This document shows positions 34,740 to 46,435 of a DNA stretch of 64,000 bases, piece by piece (position 1 is the stretch's first letter; every line of letters begins with the position of its first letter). The stretch comes from Adiantum capillus-veneris (Eukaryota > Streptophyta > Polypodiopsida > Polypodiales > Pteridaceae). The notes beneath the pieces were generated by a model. That model made no database searches. It had not been told where the DNA came from and saw nothing but the letters and a program-made list of their open reading frames with translations. Both the position numbers and the translations under genes were made by a program. Location of the stretch: contig CM043962.1 in the NCBI GenBank assembly GCA_014529385.2, forward strand, positions 38,223,098 to 38,287,097, given 5' to 3'.

Positions 34740-35802
34740 CATGGACAACAGGATTGTAAGTGCACTCTGCGCTAAAAGCGCATTCTGCATCAACATCAAC
34801 AACACAATCTCCTTTCACAGAAGACTCAACAATGGCTGCATTTGTAGTGGAACCAGCATTTGTAGTGGAACCACCCTCTTTCTTCTTAGCCTCTTTGGCC
34901 TTCAACTTAGGACACGACTTGATCAAGTGATCATTGGCTTTACAATAATGGCAACTCATCTTCTTTTTTCCCTTATCACCAGAATTGCCAGACGAAGTAC
35001 TGCCACCAGAAGCATTAGGAATAGAATTTTTGCCACTCGCAGCAGAACCATAAGAAGTGGCTGCATTACTGTTACCGCCCTTTCTTTGAGAAGCAATAAA
35101 AGCCTGTTCAACTGCACGCTGCCTAGTCGTGTTTTTTCTAGAAAGTGACTCTTGCAAGAGCAATGTGCATAATGCATCAAACTTGACAACTTCAGGATTT
35201 CCTTGGGTCATCAGTCTCCAAGTACTAGCAAAAGTCTGGTAGGAATCTGGTAAGGCATCAAGAACAGTCTGCACAAGGGAATTGTCTGAAATGACTTCAC
35301 CTACATAAATAAGCTGCTCATTGATATCCTTGACACTAGCAAGGAAAGTGTCCATATCATCTTCCTCATGCATAATCTTCGACTCCATCTCTTTACGCAG
35401 CAAAGCAATTTTAGCCTCATTGCGGCTTGCATAAAGACCTGCTAAAATATCCCAAGCCTGTTTTGCAGATTTTGCTGAACGGATGTGAGGAACAATGGTG
35501 CGCTTCACAGACAACGCAATCAATGCATGAGCCTGCGCATCCTTAACATCCCAACGAGCTTGTTCTACCGTAGGCAAAACAACTCTAACAACTGCTATCC
35601 TTGCAGCAAGACCTGCAACATCCTCAACATCGCCTACATTCTTAGAACCAGGACGTACATCAATGCCCTGCACAATGTTCCAGACACCCTTTGACACAAG
35701 AACATGTTGCATCATATAAGCCCACATAGGGTAGTTGTCCCCATCCAACCTGTCCTCAGCAGCAAACATCTTTAACACATCTGTGTTGTTGTTGTCAGCC
35801 AT
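34740..35802 (-). pseudogene. Ty1/copia gag, apparently intact
   Basis: About 355 codons from ATG at 35802: MADNNNTDVLKMFAAEDRL, the DGDNYPMWAYMMQHVL motif near residues 21-36 typical of copia gag, a UBN2-like capsid to about residue 235, a Ser/Gly-rich linker and a canonical zinc knuckle C-x2-C-x4-H-x4-C at residues 284-297 (CHYCKANDHLIKSC). Gag packages element RNA. The downstream protease is one frame away near 34738, so the polyprotein is broken by a frameshift rather than by loss of gag. Confidence 0.9.
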
Positions 35803-35950
35803 GGTAAAGGCTGCACCTGATGTGAAAAATGCAAATTTGAATTTATAATTATTCCATTATGTCCCTATTGTTGCTTTGGACTCAATCTATTTTATGGATA
35901 GTGTGTTTTTGGTTGTAGCTGTGGATGGTGTGTCAGATAGGTAAAATAAG

Positions 35951-35963
35951 GCTTCTAAGACCA
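35951..35963 (-). other. Primer-binding site of the copia element (variant Met type)
   Basis: Minus strand TGGTCTTAGAAGC, a variant of the initiator-Met site TGGTATCAGAGC, about 150 bp upstream of gag. It follows GTTGAAACATAGCA, which resembles an LTR 3' end. Confidence 0.5.
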
Positions 35964-37261
35964 TGCTATGTTTCAACATTGGAGGCCTCTAGTCATTACA
36001 ATCATGTTGTGTTTTAACATTCTAGCATTAGAAAGTAACATTACAAGTACCAGCCAAGGTACTTGGTGTACCTAATGTGAAAACATGTATTTTAAAAGGG
36101 AATTGTGAATCCACCCACAATGGTAGTTTAGGGTACCCTATCTGCAGATAGATACATGTGAAGAATGCTGGGAGACTACCAAATATGACACTTAAAGTAC
36201 CTAACTTGCACATTGTAAAACATGCACTTAAAACCTGTGATTACCAAGAAACCCCCTTTAAGTACCTGAACAAGCAATCATGTGCTTGGAACCTAAACTA
36301 TAGTAAGTTTAAACCTACTTTGAATTACACTTGTTGGTACTTTAAGTAAATGGGTGGATAGATAGTTTGCTTTCATGATATAGGCCAACCAATTTTAAAT
36401 ATGCCTCTAAATTCATAGAGTGTCCATAACAGAGACTAATGACACGGAAAAGGAAAGGCACATTAAAGCCAAAATAACAGACTCTTATAATGTGGCAACA
36501 TGAAAAGTCAACAAAGACTCTCTACTACCAACCGATTCCTTCCCTTCAAACCTGAACACAACACATCTTGTAGCGCATCCTCCTATGTAGTCCAAAAGTC
36601 ACAAGGCATGATATGACAAACATACATTACAAGGTGCACAATATGATAGAGGATATTGAACTCGGTAAAGATCCCCTTTGCAAAAACAATTTCCAGCACC
36701 AGGTTAAAATTACAACCTACTACCCCAAAAATTGTCAGCTTAAGAGATCATAATGCTCTTCTACTATTCCCCCCAAGCCACCTCCTACAAAAAGAGAGCG
36801 TCCTCTCCTTTGCAATTATAAAAATGATGCTCTGCAAGAGGGATGAAAAAAGAAAGCACCTCTAAGATCTTTGCCACATTAAAAACGCAGCAAAGAGTCT
36901 CTTGGTCCCTTTTATAGAGGAAAAGGTGGTTTTAAACTACCATTAAATGTACATTGGTCATCCAAGAGGACCCTAATAGAATTTACGAGTTTACGTTGGT
37001 GCTTTTGAGCACCAACCCCTTTGATATGGTAGTATTACTAGCATCTACATATAGATACTCTAGGTAATCTTCAAGCTAATATATTTCTACAAGGTACATG
37101 TAGCAAAATTGGTAGTATTGAAGTACCTAGTCTATGCACTTTGGCCCAAAGCACCGTTGTTTGCTTTTATGTATACTTGAAGTACTTGTTTGACCTCATG
37201 CTAGCTTCTACCCAGGGTCAAGGTATTCTTCATGGTTCCAAGTATTTTAGGAGATCCACGA
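35964..37261. other. Unassigned stretch; expected 5' LTR not found
   Basis: Apart from the few bases next to the primer site, this does not match the candidate 3' LTR at 31599-31900. It includes an 8-bp-stem hairpin, TTGGTGCT/AGCACCAA, at 36996-37015. Confidence 0.4.
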
Positions 37262-37395
37262 GTTGATGCTGGTGGTTGAAGAGCTCCTATATATTATTAT
37301 TCCATGAGTATATATTGGTGGTTGAAGAGTTCCTATAGATTATTCCATGAGTATATATTGGTGGTTAAAGAGTTCCTATATATTATTCCTATGGT
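37262..37395. repeat. Tandem repeat, about 50-bp unit, three copies
   Basis: ATTGGTGGTT(G/A)AAGAG(C/T)TCCTATA followed by ATTATTCC and ATGAGTATAT repeats three times with small changes. Confidence 0.8.
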
Positions 37396-39479
37396 GCTTG
37401 CAATGGTGATAGTAAAATATCTTTGAAATTATATTGGTGCTTCAAGAGTACCAAAAGAATGCCTTTTGGAGCATACACACCTCTGGGGCTTCATAGAAAA
37501 CATTTTACTAATGTAATACTACCTATATTCAATTACTACCTATACGCATGGTACCTATACTAAAATAAAATAATTTAAGCACTTTTGTAGCATACTTGTG
37601 ACTCATCAAAAAAATGTAATGGATGGTTTATGCAAGATTTTGGTCCCATACATTTTCAACACACATCCTTTTTGTTTGGGCACACTCACGTCTCCATTTG
37701 CCAAAAAGAAAAAACAATGTCTCTTATCTCTTGCGTGATGCAATGACGTTGAGGCTATTGATTTTGGGCATAATTTCAATGGGAATGCTCCTAACTCAAC
37801 TTGTTTCAATCGTGAATTAGCTGTAGCAAGTTTCATCAATGCAACCCTGTGAACCTTGCACTCTCTAAATTGCTTACAGACCTTGATGGATACCCTTTGC
37901 TATTCACCAACATCATGCATAAAGCTCTTCTAAACTTTAGCTCCTCTTCAAACAAGAATTCTTTCACTTTGGTGACTGTGCCTTGAGTGTTGAAGAGTAT
38001 AGACTTCTTTGATCCACTATGCAACCTTCAAAAAGTTGGCATGTCTAGAGGCAATCAGAAAGTGGCGGCTTAGCTTCTCAATTCATGCCTTTTGTAGCTT
38101 CTTGCTAGCAAAGCACCATTGTTTTGCAAATTGTACTCATTTCTGTTAGCATTGACAAGCATGATGCATCACGTTCTCTTTTCCTTTGATGACTCTCTTG
38201 TTTCATTATGGACCAATACTGTCGCATCCTATGTGTGGATTTTTGGTAAATCGTGGTTAAGTAAATGCGGCCATGAGATGGAATCCCATCATTTATTGTC
38301 ATGATCCTGAGATAAGTGAGACCACTCCATTGGTTTTGAAGCTTGCTAATGGTACTCAAAACCATAATCTGCAATCATGGGCTGCTGTCCAATGTGGCAA
38401 TCATTTGGAGGATGTTGTTGGAGTCCAGCTGCTTCCACAGGTATGGCTACAATCCAAGCTAAAGATTGTGTAGATAATGAGTCAAGTGTAGCACAACCCA
38501 CTCTTCCAAACTATTCACACCGACAATGGGATGATGCTGAATTTCTTCTCCCAACCTATTGATGCTTGTACTCATGGGATGTCAATGCTCTTGGTGCAAC
38601 AAAACCTCCTCTTCCAAGCTACTCACATCCACACAAACCCGTTGCTGATGAATTTTCTCTCCCAACCTGCTGACATTTTTATTCATGGGTATGCGAGATA
38701 GAGAGGGGTAAGTTGAGCACAATATGACAGAGAGAGAGAGGATAGAGACTAGAGACATAGGATAGAGAGAGCAATAGGAAATTTATCTACTATTTACTCT
38801 CTGTATCCTCTCTCTCTACTCTATCTTCTCTCTTTTTTAGTGTGTACTTTGATGGGACACGATCGTCTGCATTTTCCATGGTGAGGTGGCTTGGCCTGTG
38901 ACATATGGTGAAGCAGTTGCAACACGATTCCTGACATCCCTCCCACTTGAGACTGGCACCAAGACAGGACTTCTCCTGCTCTTGGATGCCAACTCAAGGG
39001 GGTGTTATCATTCACTTTTGTCATTTAAGTCCCTTAACCTAAAAACACCTTTCCTTATCGGTTCCACTTACCATTCGAAGTCATTAGACTAAATTAGAAC
39101 ATCGACCTTCTAGGGTCAATTGGTGGGAGTTTACTAAATCACCCTTGGTTCAAGGTCACTGACAATTTTTTCTTGGTTAGGACCGAGCACAGATGTTATT
39201 GCGTTCCCCTAAGATGAGTGGAATTATTGGCTACACAAATCTCTCGTTCCCAAGTTTGGTTCCCGCTTTGTAGATTGGATTCCCTTTCCCCATACTTGAC
39301 TCAACTTACTGGACAACATAAAATTGGGTGTCGAGCCATGACCTCTTCTAGCAAACATTAGTACATCGGCTAATAGGGGGACCACCCCACAACAAAAGTA
39401 TAACACTTGGATGACTAAGGATTAGACTCTTAACCATGTAGTTCCGATATTGCTACAGTCACAACCTTACTCTAGTCTT
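37396..39479. other. Unassigned intergenic stretch
   Basis: No recognisable protein domain, RNA gene or element end. A GA/CT-rich patch lies near 38725-38830. Confidence 0.5.
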
Positions 39480-41160
39480 CAGAGTTCCTCAGTTTCCCAA
39501 TGGTAGCAATTTATTCCTTGGTTTCTTGAATGATCTTTGTGAACCTTGCTATTTCAATGAAGTTCTCAAAAAGTCAACAATTCTTGGCCTTCTAGACGTG
39601 TTTAAAGTAACAGAGCCTGACAATTTGTGTACTGATTAGAAGTGGTTGGCTCATGAACACCTTCCCACCCAAGAAGAGATTGTTCTTGCAGAACCCAATC
39701 TTCCATGTAACCCACTTGCATGTCTTTCCTTCTAGGCCACAAATCCCCGGGAAGTCCTTGAAAAGGTGGGAGAGGTTCTCACTTGTTGAGCTTCATTGTG
39801 GGAATCTATTTGGACCAATACCTCTAGCTAGGACTTTCACCCCTGTCGTAAGGCCCCAAAGTACCTTCCATACAAAGACCTTCATCCTAAGTGGCAATTG
39901 TGGGCACCAGATGTTCTTTACAATTGTCATCCATCTTGCCTTTGACTATTGCTTTACCCACTGCTTGTTCAGGGGGGAGAACCAATTTAGCAAGACCATG
40001 ACGATGTTGTACACCTCCTTGAGTCCTTTGTTTGTTAATCTTTCTGGCTACCTCCGTCCAAGTAGGGTTCAACAAGATGCTTATTGCCTTAGAAAGCCAA
40101 GGGGACCAATGAAACATTGAGTTGTGAAAGTATCTAGTTACCTCTCCCCATTCCAAGGCCTTCACTGCTCTACTGCACTTTAGAGCCAGCTCACCAAAAA
40201 ACCCCAAGCTTCAAGTTAGACCACCGAGGGGCAAGCAAATTGTCGTGCAGTTCTAGCCCTTTCCACTAGCCACCTTGCAAGAACAATTTGGCATTGTCCA
40301 TCATCGCCTTTGTCATGCCAACCCAGCTTGATCTTGCTTCGTGATTGCAACCACAAACTTGGCATGATGGGCCTCCGTGTGAGTAACATGGTTTAGAATT
40401 TTGAGACCACCTTGCCCCACCGATCTCACTATAGCCTCCCAGCTTGCCCACTGCCAAGGCAACAAGTTTTTATCGTTGTTTTCCTAGAGGAATCTTTTCA
40501 CCTCTTTTAAGAACACCTTCCAGTTTCATTTGGCTAACTTAAGCAGTGGGCCATTAATTGCTATATATGGGAGCATAAACAAATTGATCACTTTCAATCT
40601 GCTCGCAAAAGGGAGAAGCATATACTCCCACCTACACAACTTGCTCCTTATCTTATCCAACACCCATGAGAATATTTTCTTGTGGATTATATCCACCCCT
40701 AGAGGGGCTCCTAGGTGCCTAAACACCGTCCCTTTGGACATAATCTCCCTGGACCACATTGCCGGATTGAAGAGCCATCTTTTGGGAGGGAGATCAATCT
40801 AGATTTTTCAATCTTTCACTTTGACTTTAATGCAATGGCATACGTTTGCACAATCTCTAGAGCCTTCTTGTCCACTTGAGGAAAAGCTTTGAGGAGGAGT
40901 AGTGAATCATCCGCAAACAATTTTTTCAGTATTTGGTTGTTATTGGGGAGGGATAGCCCTCGAATCTCCCCACTTGAAGCACTATCTTTGAGCATTGTCA
41001 TTGAGAGATGAGATCCAATGGCAAACAAAAGAGGAGCTAGTGGGTAGCCTTGCCTTATTTGATCTTTTTCCTCAAAAGCCCCCACAATCTGCTCATTAAA
41101 TAAGAGCTCATATTGGATACCAACACCCAATTTGCTAACCCATCGACACATCCGAGGCCC
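39480..41160 (-). mobile_element. LINE fragment C: RT core end to zf-RVT tail
   Basis: Minus strand 41151-40816 carries DQIRQGYPLAPLLFAIGSHL and the RT catalytic box LFADDSLLLLKAFPQ (Asp-Asp intact). Then 40759-40526 has WSREIMSKGTVFRHLGAPLG and INLFMLPYIAINGPLLKLAK, and 40207-39887 plus lower frames run into the zinc-binding tail (WKIGFCKNNLFLGG). Sequence and order match fragments A and D. It is 5'-truncated before RT motif A and has several frame breaks. LINE RT copies the element RNA at a nicked target. Confidence 0.85.
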
Positions 41161-41514
41161 AAACCCTAGTGATTTTGTGACCTCTTCGATAAAATATTAC
41201 ACCCACTTTTATAAGTGCCTCAAACATTTTTGAGGTGCTTTAATTAACGGGAATCTAATGTGATTCACTTTGACTTTAAAGAAAAAATGAAATTAAAGCA
41301 AAAATAAGGTGAAAACTCACTATGGCCTACATAAGGCTATTGAGAAGAATTTTGTAATAAGAGGCTTGTTTGTGAGAGGGAAAAATAGAAAGTGACACTA
41401 TTATTTTGAAACATGTGGTATCTCAATAAAATATTATGTTTTTTGGAGAAAAGTGTAACAATGAGCTATTTAGAATTCAATATATTCCAGAAGCATAAAA
41501 AACAATGATTGAAA
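41161..41514. other. Unassigned spacer
   Basis: AT-rich; includes a small CCTCAAA/TTTGAGG hairpin near 41218-41236. No coding signal. Confidence 0.4.
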
Positions 41515-42102
41515 AACATTTGGAAGCATCTCAAGAATTTAAAACATGGTGAAGAGGCACAAAGGCTTGCTAAGTTAAGGGGGGATGAGATTTATAGAGA
41601 GTAAGTTTAAACAAATACTTACAAAATCACATGGAATTTTTATTGTGTTAATATATAAAATTATATTACTCATTATACATACATAATCACAAGCGGTTTA
41701 TATATTATGAAAGACCTCATTTAAATAATGAGGTGAAAGGTGCAAATTACATATTATCATTTGAAAAAAAATAAAATATTATTCATTATATATCCATTAA
41801 TCATGAATGGTTTATATATTAGAAAAGGCTTCACTCAAATAATAAGGTGAAAGATGCACATTGCACATTATCATTTGAAAATAAAATAAAATAAAAAGAC
41901 ACTTTGGAAAACTAAAAACAAAAGAATATTTTAATGCCCTTATTAAAAAGATAGATTTAATAAGCATAGGGAATTGAATCTTTTGTGAAGTCCTTTAATG
42001 AAAGGACTCTATATAAACCAAAATATGAAACAAGTATTATTGAACCAATACTTTACATCATGGATATAACTTCTATAATACAATCTTTACTCCTTTGTTC
42101 TC
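41515..42102. repeat. AT-rich repeat also present at 52820-53140
   Basis: Phrases GAGGCAC(A/G)AAGGC, GTAAGTTTAAA, TTTTTATTGTGTT and AATAATG..GTGAAAGGTGCA recur in the same order on the far side of the LTR element. A second internal copy lies at about 41760-41900 (ATAATAAGGTGAAAGATGCACATTG). Confidence 0.65.
42098..42102. other. Target-site duplication, left copy (TTCTC)
   Basis: TTCTC abuts the 5' LTR and is repeated exactly at 52803-52807 after the 3' LTR. Confidence 0.85.
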
Positions 42103-42522
42103 TGCTGAAAGGTCAACGTTTCAACAACGCTTCCACAAAGATTCCTTAAAGATTCTCTAAAGATTCCAAATAAAGATGCTGATGAAGTGATGAAGACAAA
42201 GATGGATGCTGTAATGTGAAGATACAAGCTCATGGACATCATCGAATATCCCGTTATTGTTATTTTGAGCCATTACGACCACTTTGGTAATGTTTATGGG
42301 AACTTTATATTTTAAGTCGGCAATTGTATTTAGGCCACAGATGCTTGTTGGATGAGCGAAGCTAGCTCACAATCTTGTAATTAAGCTCTATAGAAGCCTA
42401 GGGACAAATCAAGTCATTTTGGTCGGACTTTAGGTTTTCTAAGGTTTAGTATATAAACCAAAACCTAAAGCTTTGTAAAGGGACTTCTAATAATCTGATC
42501 TTCTGTGTCGTTGGGAGACTGC

Positions 42523-42599
<77 letters not shown>

Positions 42600-43208
42600 T
42601 GCTACAAGAGCTACGGTGGTCGGAATCGCAAACGGAGAGCAGCAGTGTGTTGCCCACGAGGAGAGCTACACGTTGATGCTTACATCACGCGCGTTCGTCT
42701 GTGTTTTGGCAGATTCACCCGCGAGCTACTTTTGGAGTTTCAGTGAGTAACTGTTGTCCGTTTTTGCATTTCAGCATATCCACGCGATCAGAGCGAGTAG
42801 AGCTACACATTAGGCACTTTAGTTTTCAAAAACGTCGACTTGAAAAAACCTTGCCAGACATCCTACGCGTTTTTTGCATGGAGGGTATTGGGTAGATTTT
42901 TTGATCACGGACCTTAAGGAGAGTGGCCTATTGGTGTTGATAGGATATCTCTCAAGTTTCGTAACGTTTCGAGAACGTCTAATGGGCTTTTGACTTGCGG
43001 TAGCATCATAGGAGACTCTCACATTCACAGAACCGATAGCATGTAGATTTGATATCTCTGTAGGAAGTAGTCATTAGTCGGTCGAGTAGAGGTTGACACC
43101 CTTTGCTTGCTTCCACGCACCTGCGGGTCGAGCTTCGTCCTCAGTTGAGATTATATGTTAGGTGAGTTCTCGCTATGCTGACGTCCGTCGAGGCGTATCC
43201 GTCCAACA
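42103..43208 (+). mobile_element. 5' LTR of a complete non-autonomous LTR retrotransposon
   Basis: 1106 bp, from TGCTGAAAGGTCAAC to GTCCAACA, matching 51747-52802 nearly throughout. A TATATAA box lies at about 42450-42456. A (GA)36 tract (42525-42597) replaces a short GAGAGAG(TG)n in the other copy and explains most of the length difference. A half-copy of the internal palindrome (AGACATCCTACGCGT) sits at 42856-42870. The LTR supplies promoter and polyadenylation signals. Confidence 0.93.
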
Positions 43209-43209
43209 T

Positions 43210-43227
43210 TGGCGCCGCTGCCGAGGA
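43210..43227 (+). other. Primer-binding site, tRNA-Asp type
   Basis: TGGCGCCGCTGCCGAGGA starts one base after the 5' LTR. It matches the complement of the 3' end of plant tRNA-Asp(GUC), recalled as TGGCGCCGTTGCCGGGGA, at 16 of 18 positions. tRNA-Asp priming is known in some plant Ty3/gypsy lineages. Confidence 0.8.
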
Positions 43228-43749
43228 CGAGGGCCCTAAGTAGGTGACCGAGACTAGTCCTTGAGGATAGAGGTCCCTCTGGCTTGCCAGAGTACTATTT
43301 TACATTTAGATAGGATCGGAGAGAGGTGGAATCTTTTGGTCTTAGAGGGAGTGTAGGGAGCGTGTGTTTGGCCTAGATTCTTCGTCTTAGGTAATATTAG
43401 GTGGTAGTAGGTTGTGGTGTAGAGTGTAGGAGTTCGAGTGGTAGATGTGGTGGTAGGTTGACTTGAGAGTCCGTGTGAGGCTAGGAAGCAATCAAGACAT
43501 CAAAATCACCATCTCGCATGATGAGTAGGAGTAGGGTAAGTAGGATATCTTGATTGCTGATCTAGAGTACTTTATGCATGTCTTATTTGCTGTTAGGCTC
43601 ATCAGAGAAGTGGAAAACGCTAAGTAGGAAAGACGGTAAATTGTGTTTGGAAGCTGATTTGAAGTCCAAAAGTTTATGTGATTATTGCTGACAGCTCTAC
43701 AGAGCATAGGGAGTACTACTACCAGGAAAAATTTGCATTTTAAGACAGT
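43228..43749 (+). other. Leader of the LTR element, no feature
   Basis: Non-coding on the plus strand. Ends at the first palindrome. Confidence 0.5.
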
Positions 43750-45341
43750 AGACATCCTATGCGTAGGATGTCTCCAGGGCACTTTTGGCAGGGAATTTGG
43801 GGAAACTGAGGTTACCAGTGGGTTCAGAGGGTAGGTTTTACCCTAGTAACGTATTGACTTGAGTGTTTTCCCCTATTTTTGTTGACCAAAAGCCAAAAGG
43901 CGGAGTCAGAAAATGTAAAATTTCAGAAAAGGCTTAAATTGAGTGATTTTTGCATGTTTTTGCAATTGTGAAGCATACTTGCTCTTGCTGAGAGCATAAG
44001 GAAGCATCAGGGACACTTCAGTTTGAAAAAATAAGCAGTAGACATCCTATGCTTAGGATGTCTACAGGGTGATCTGGGCACTTTTTTGAAAATATGAGGT
44101 TACCAGTGTGTTCAGAAGGTAGGTTCTACCCTATTTTCACCTGGAAAGTGGAAATTTGACCAAATTTTGACAGATCAAAGCCAAAAGACGAGAATTGCCA
44201 GACATCCTACCCAAATTGTGTCCAAGGCCTAATTTTGAGACCAAACCATAGGATGACTCCATAGGCATGTTCTAAATGTTGTATTGAGTGCATGTGATAA
44301 ATTTCATCTCATTTGGGTCAGTGAAAGAAAGATTGAACAGACTTTAGCTTTGACTGAAAAAGGCAGGAATAGCTAGTTTTGGGGTCTTTTGACATCCAAA
44401 CTCAAATCTAAGTATACCAGTGGGTTGCTGAAGACTAGGGGAATCTTTGGTCCAAGTTTGGGTTCATTCTGAGCAAAAAGACATCCTACGCGTAGGATGT
44501 CTACTGCATAATTCTGAAACCAAAATTCTACTGTGACCATACCATGCTGTTATATAGCCTTAGATAAGCCTCCTAGGCAAATTTGGTCCAATTTGGAGTT
44601 GATTTGACTTGGGAATTCATCAAAACAGACATCAGGCTTTTGTAACAGATTCTTGATCATTTGACCAATCTAAAGGTGTCAGAATCAAAAAGTAAAAATA
44701 GCTGTGAGTTTAGCACATCAAGGGGAAGCTACAGTGCAAGTTTGAGCTAAAACAAAGCAAAAAGACATCCTACGCGTAGGATGTCTCTAGGGTCATAAAG
44801 TGGTCAAAATTCTAATGTAGCCATATAGGGAGGTTCTAAGTGTTTCAAGGATTCCAGATCTTTTTTTCAAAAGTGAATTTGGACCTTGTTTGACCTATTT
44901 ACCAAGCAAAGACAAGAATTGCTATACATCCTACTCTTGGAGTGCACTAGAAGCTTATGCAGCCCAAATCTTGACCTATTGGCATCCAAATTCAATTCTG
45001 AGCATACCATTGGGTTGCTGAGCACTAGGAGAATCTTGGGATCAAGTTTGGACAAAATCTGAGCAGTAAGACATCCTACGCGTAGGATGTCTCCAGCTTG
45101 ATTTAGGACTCCAAACCAACCTATGAGCACACCACTGTGATCAACACATCAAGGAGAAGCTGGGGTGAAAATTTCAAGTCATTCTCAGCAAAAAGACATC
45201 CTACGCGTAGGATGTCTCAAGGCCATTTTTAGGTCCAAATGAAATTCTGAGCATACCATTGTATTGTTGGACTTAAGGGGAGTCTTTGGACCAAATTTTG
45301 TTAAATTCTGAGCATATAGACATCCTACGCGTAGGATGTCT
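43750..45341. repeat. Array of seven 24-bp palindromes in the element leader
   Basis: Copies at 43750-43773, 44040-44063, 44479-44502, 44763-44786, 45069-45092, 45194-45217 and 45318-45341. Each is the half-site AGACATCCTACG followed by its reverse complement; the last five are perfect. The first differs in the centre by a T opposite G (a wobble pair if RNA), the second by a T opposite T. Start-to-start distances are 290, 439, 284, 306, 125 and 124. Flanks are partly conserved (A-rich before, CCAG or CTAG after; GAGCATACCA and TCTGAGCA nearby), so the array is a degenerate tandem repeat in which the palindrome is the best-kept part. Half-sites occur at 44200-44210 and about 44925. Confidence 0.95.
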
Positions 45342-46127
45342 CCAGGCCAGTTTTAGGGTCCAAATGTAATTTTGACCATACAAGAGTGTCTAGAGTGTCA
45401 CAGAGATCCAAAATCTTCTTTCAAAATTGAATTTGGACTCATTTTGACCATTCTAAATTGCAATTCACGGTTTTGGCCATAACTTTCACAAACGGTATCG
45501 GAAAAAGTTTTTATATCAAAACGTAGCTTGAGAGCGACTCTACAGATCTTAGAGCAAAACTTGAACTAACTGCATGCCCACGGCAACCATTTAGTTCAAC
45601 TTTGAAAAAAACATCGTTTAAGGCCTCAAAATGCATCAAGAAGTCAGGAGTGTCTAAAACCAATAGTTCAAAAGAATTGTGAGAAAACGGTCATGGTTTT
45701 TAAAGACTGCTAAGTTAGCAGATTGAGATTATCTTTTGGGAAAACCATTGGTCACCCGCGGAAAGGTGTAAAAGTTACCTACGGCTTAGTGTACGTCCAT
45801 ACACAAATTTGGTAGCAGTAAGACCATACACAAGGACTCTTGATTTTGCAACAACAGTCGCAAGTTTTGGAGAACTTTAACACAAGATTTTTTCTAGCAA
45901 ATCACTGCGACTTGTGCATAGTTCTCTTGTGCTAGCTTAAGTTTAGTTTAGCTAAAAGCGAACTTGAAAGTCACTTCCGAGCTCAAGGAACAAGTGTGGC
46001 AGTCAAAGGTACATCAAGAATTTTTGCATTCATTGTGAAAAAGTTTGCCAGCTAAATAGAATTTTGTAGATTGTGTGCTAAACTGAACACAGGTTAGCTC
46101 GACTCAAGAGTCACTACAAAGGGAGCA
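45342..46127 (+). other. Leader between palindromes and tRNA-like segment
   Basis: No coding signal or further palindrome. Confidence 0.5.
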
Positions 46128-46193
46128 GTCGTTGTAGTATAGTGGTAAGTTGCATAACTTATCACAGTGCTTCCACTAGATCAAGGCCTGCTA
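46128..46193 (+). tRNA. tRNA-Asp-like pseudogene segment inside the element
   Basis: The first 23 nt (46128-46150) match the 5' end of plant tRNA-Asp(GUC) as I recall it, including acceptor strand GTCGTTG and D arm with A box TAGTATAGTGGTAAG. After that the match decays: an anticodon-loop-like TATCAC and a T-loop-like TAGATC remain, but stems do not pair and no CCA follows. It is in the sense orientation of the tRNA and of the element. Not a functional tRNA. Confidence 0.65.
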
Positions 46194-46435
46194 AAAAGCT
46201 AAAGCAAGCAGCCAGACAAGACAATATCAACCCTGGCAAGTAAGGGAGATAAGAAGTTCAAGAAGTTCAAGCAAAGCCCAGTTCGATAACTCAGAGATTA
46301 AGGCATCCCCAAAAGCTGAAGGAACTCAAGCAAAAAAAATCAACACAAGGGTGCTAATAATTTTTATTAGCAGTGAGGTAAGCAATTAGAGCTATCACTG
46401 AACAAGTACAACAAGGGAGTCAAGAAGAAAGCAAT

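Noticed and set aside
35964-37261. 5' LTR of the minus-strand copia element
   Set aside because: Beyond roughly 15 bases next to the primer site it does not match the candidate 3' LTR, so no LTR is annotated there.
43750-45341. CRISPR array
   Set aside because: Repeats are short palindromes with uneven 100-400 bp spacing whose spacers are themselves related; no cas genes; a eukaryotic retroelement context.
46128-46193. Functional tRNA-Asp gene
   Set aside because: Only the 5' third matches; anticodon and T stems do not pair and the B box is lost.
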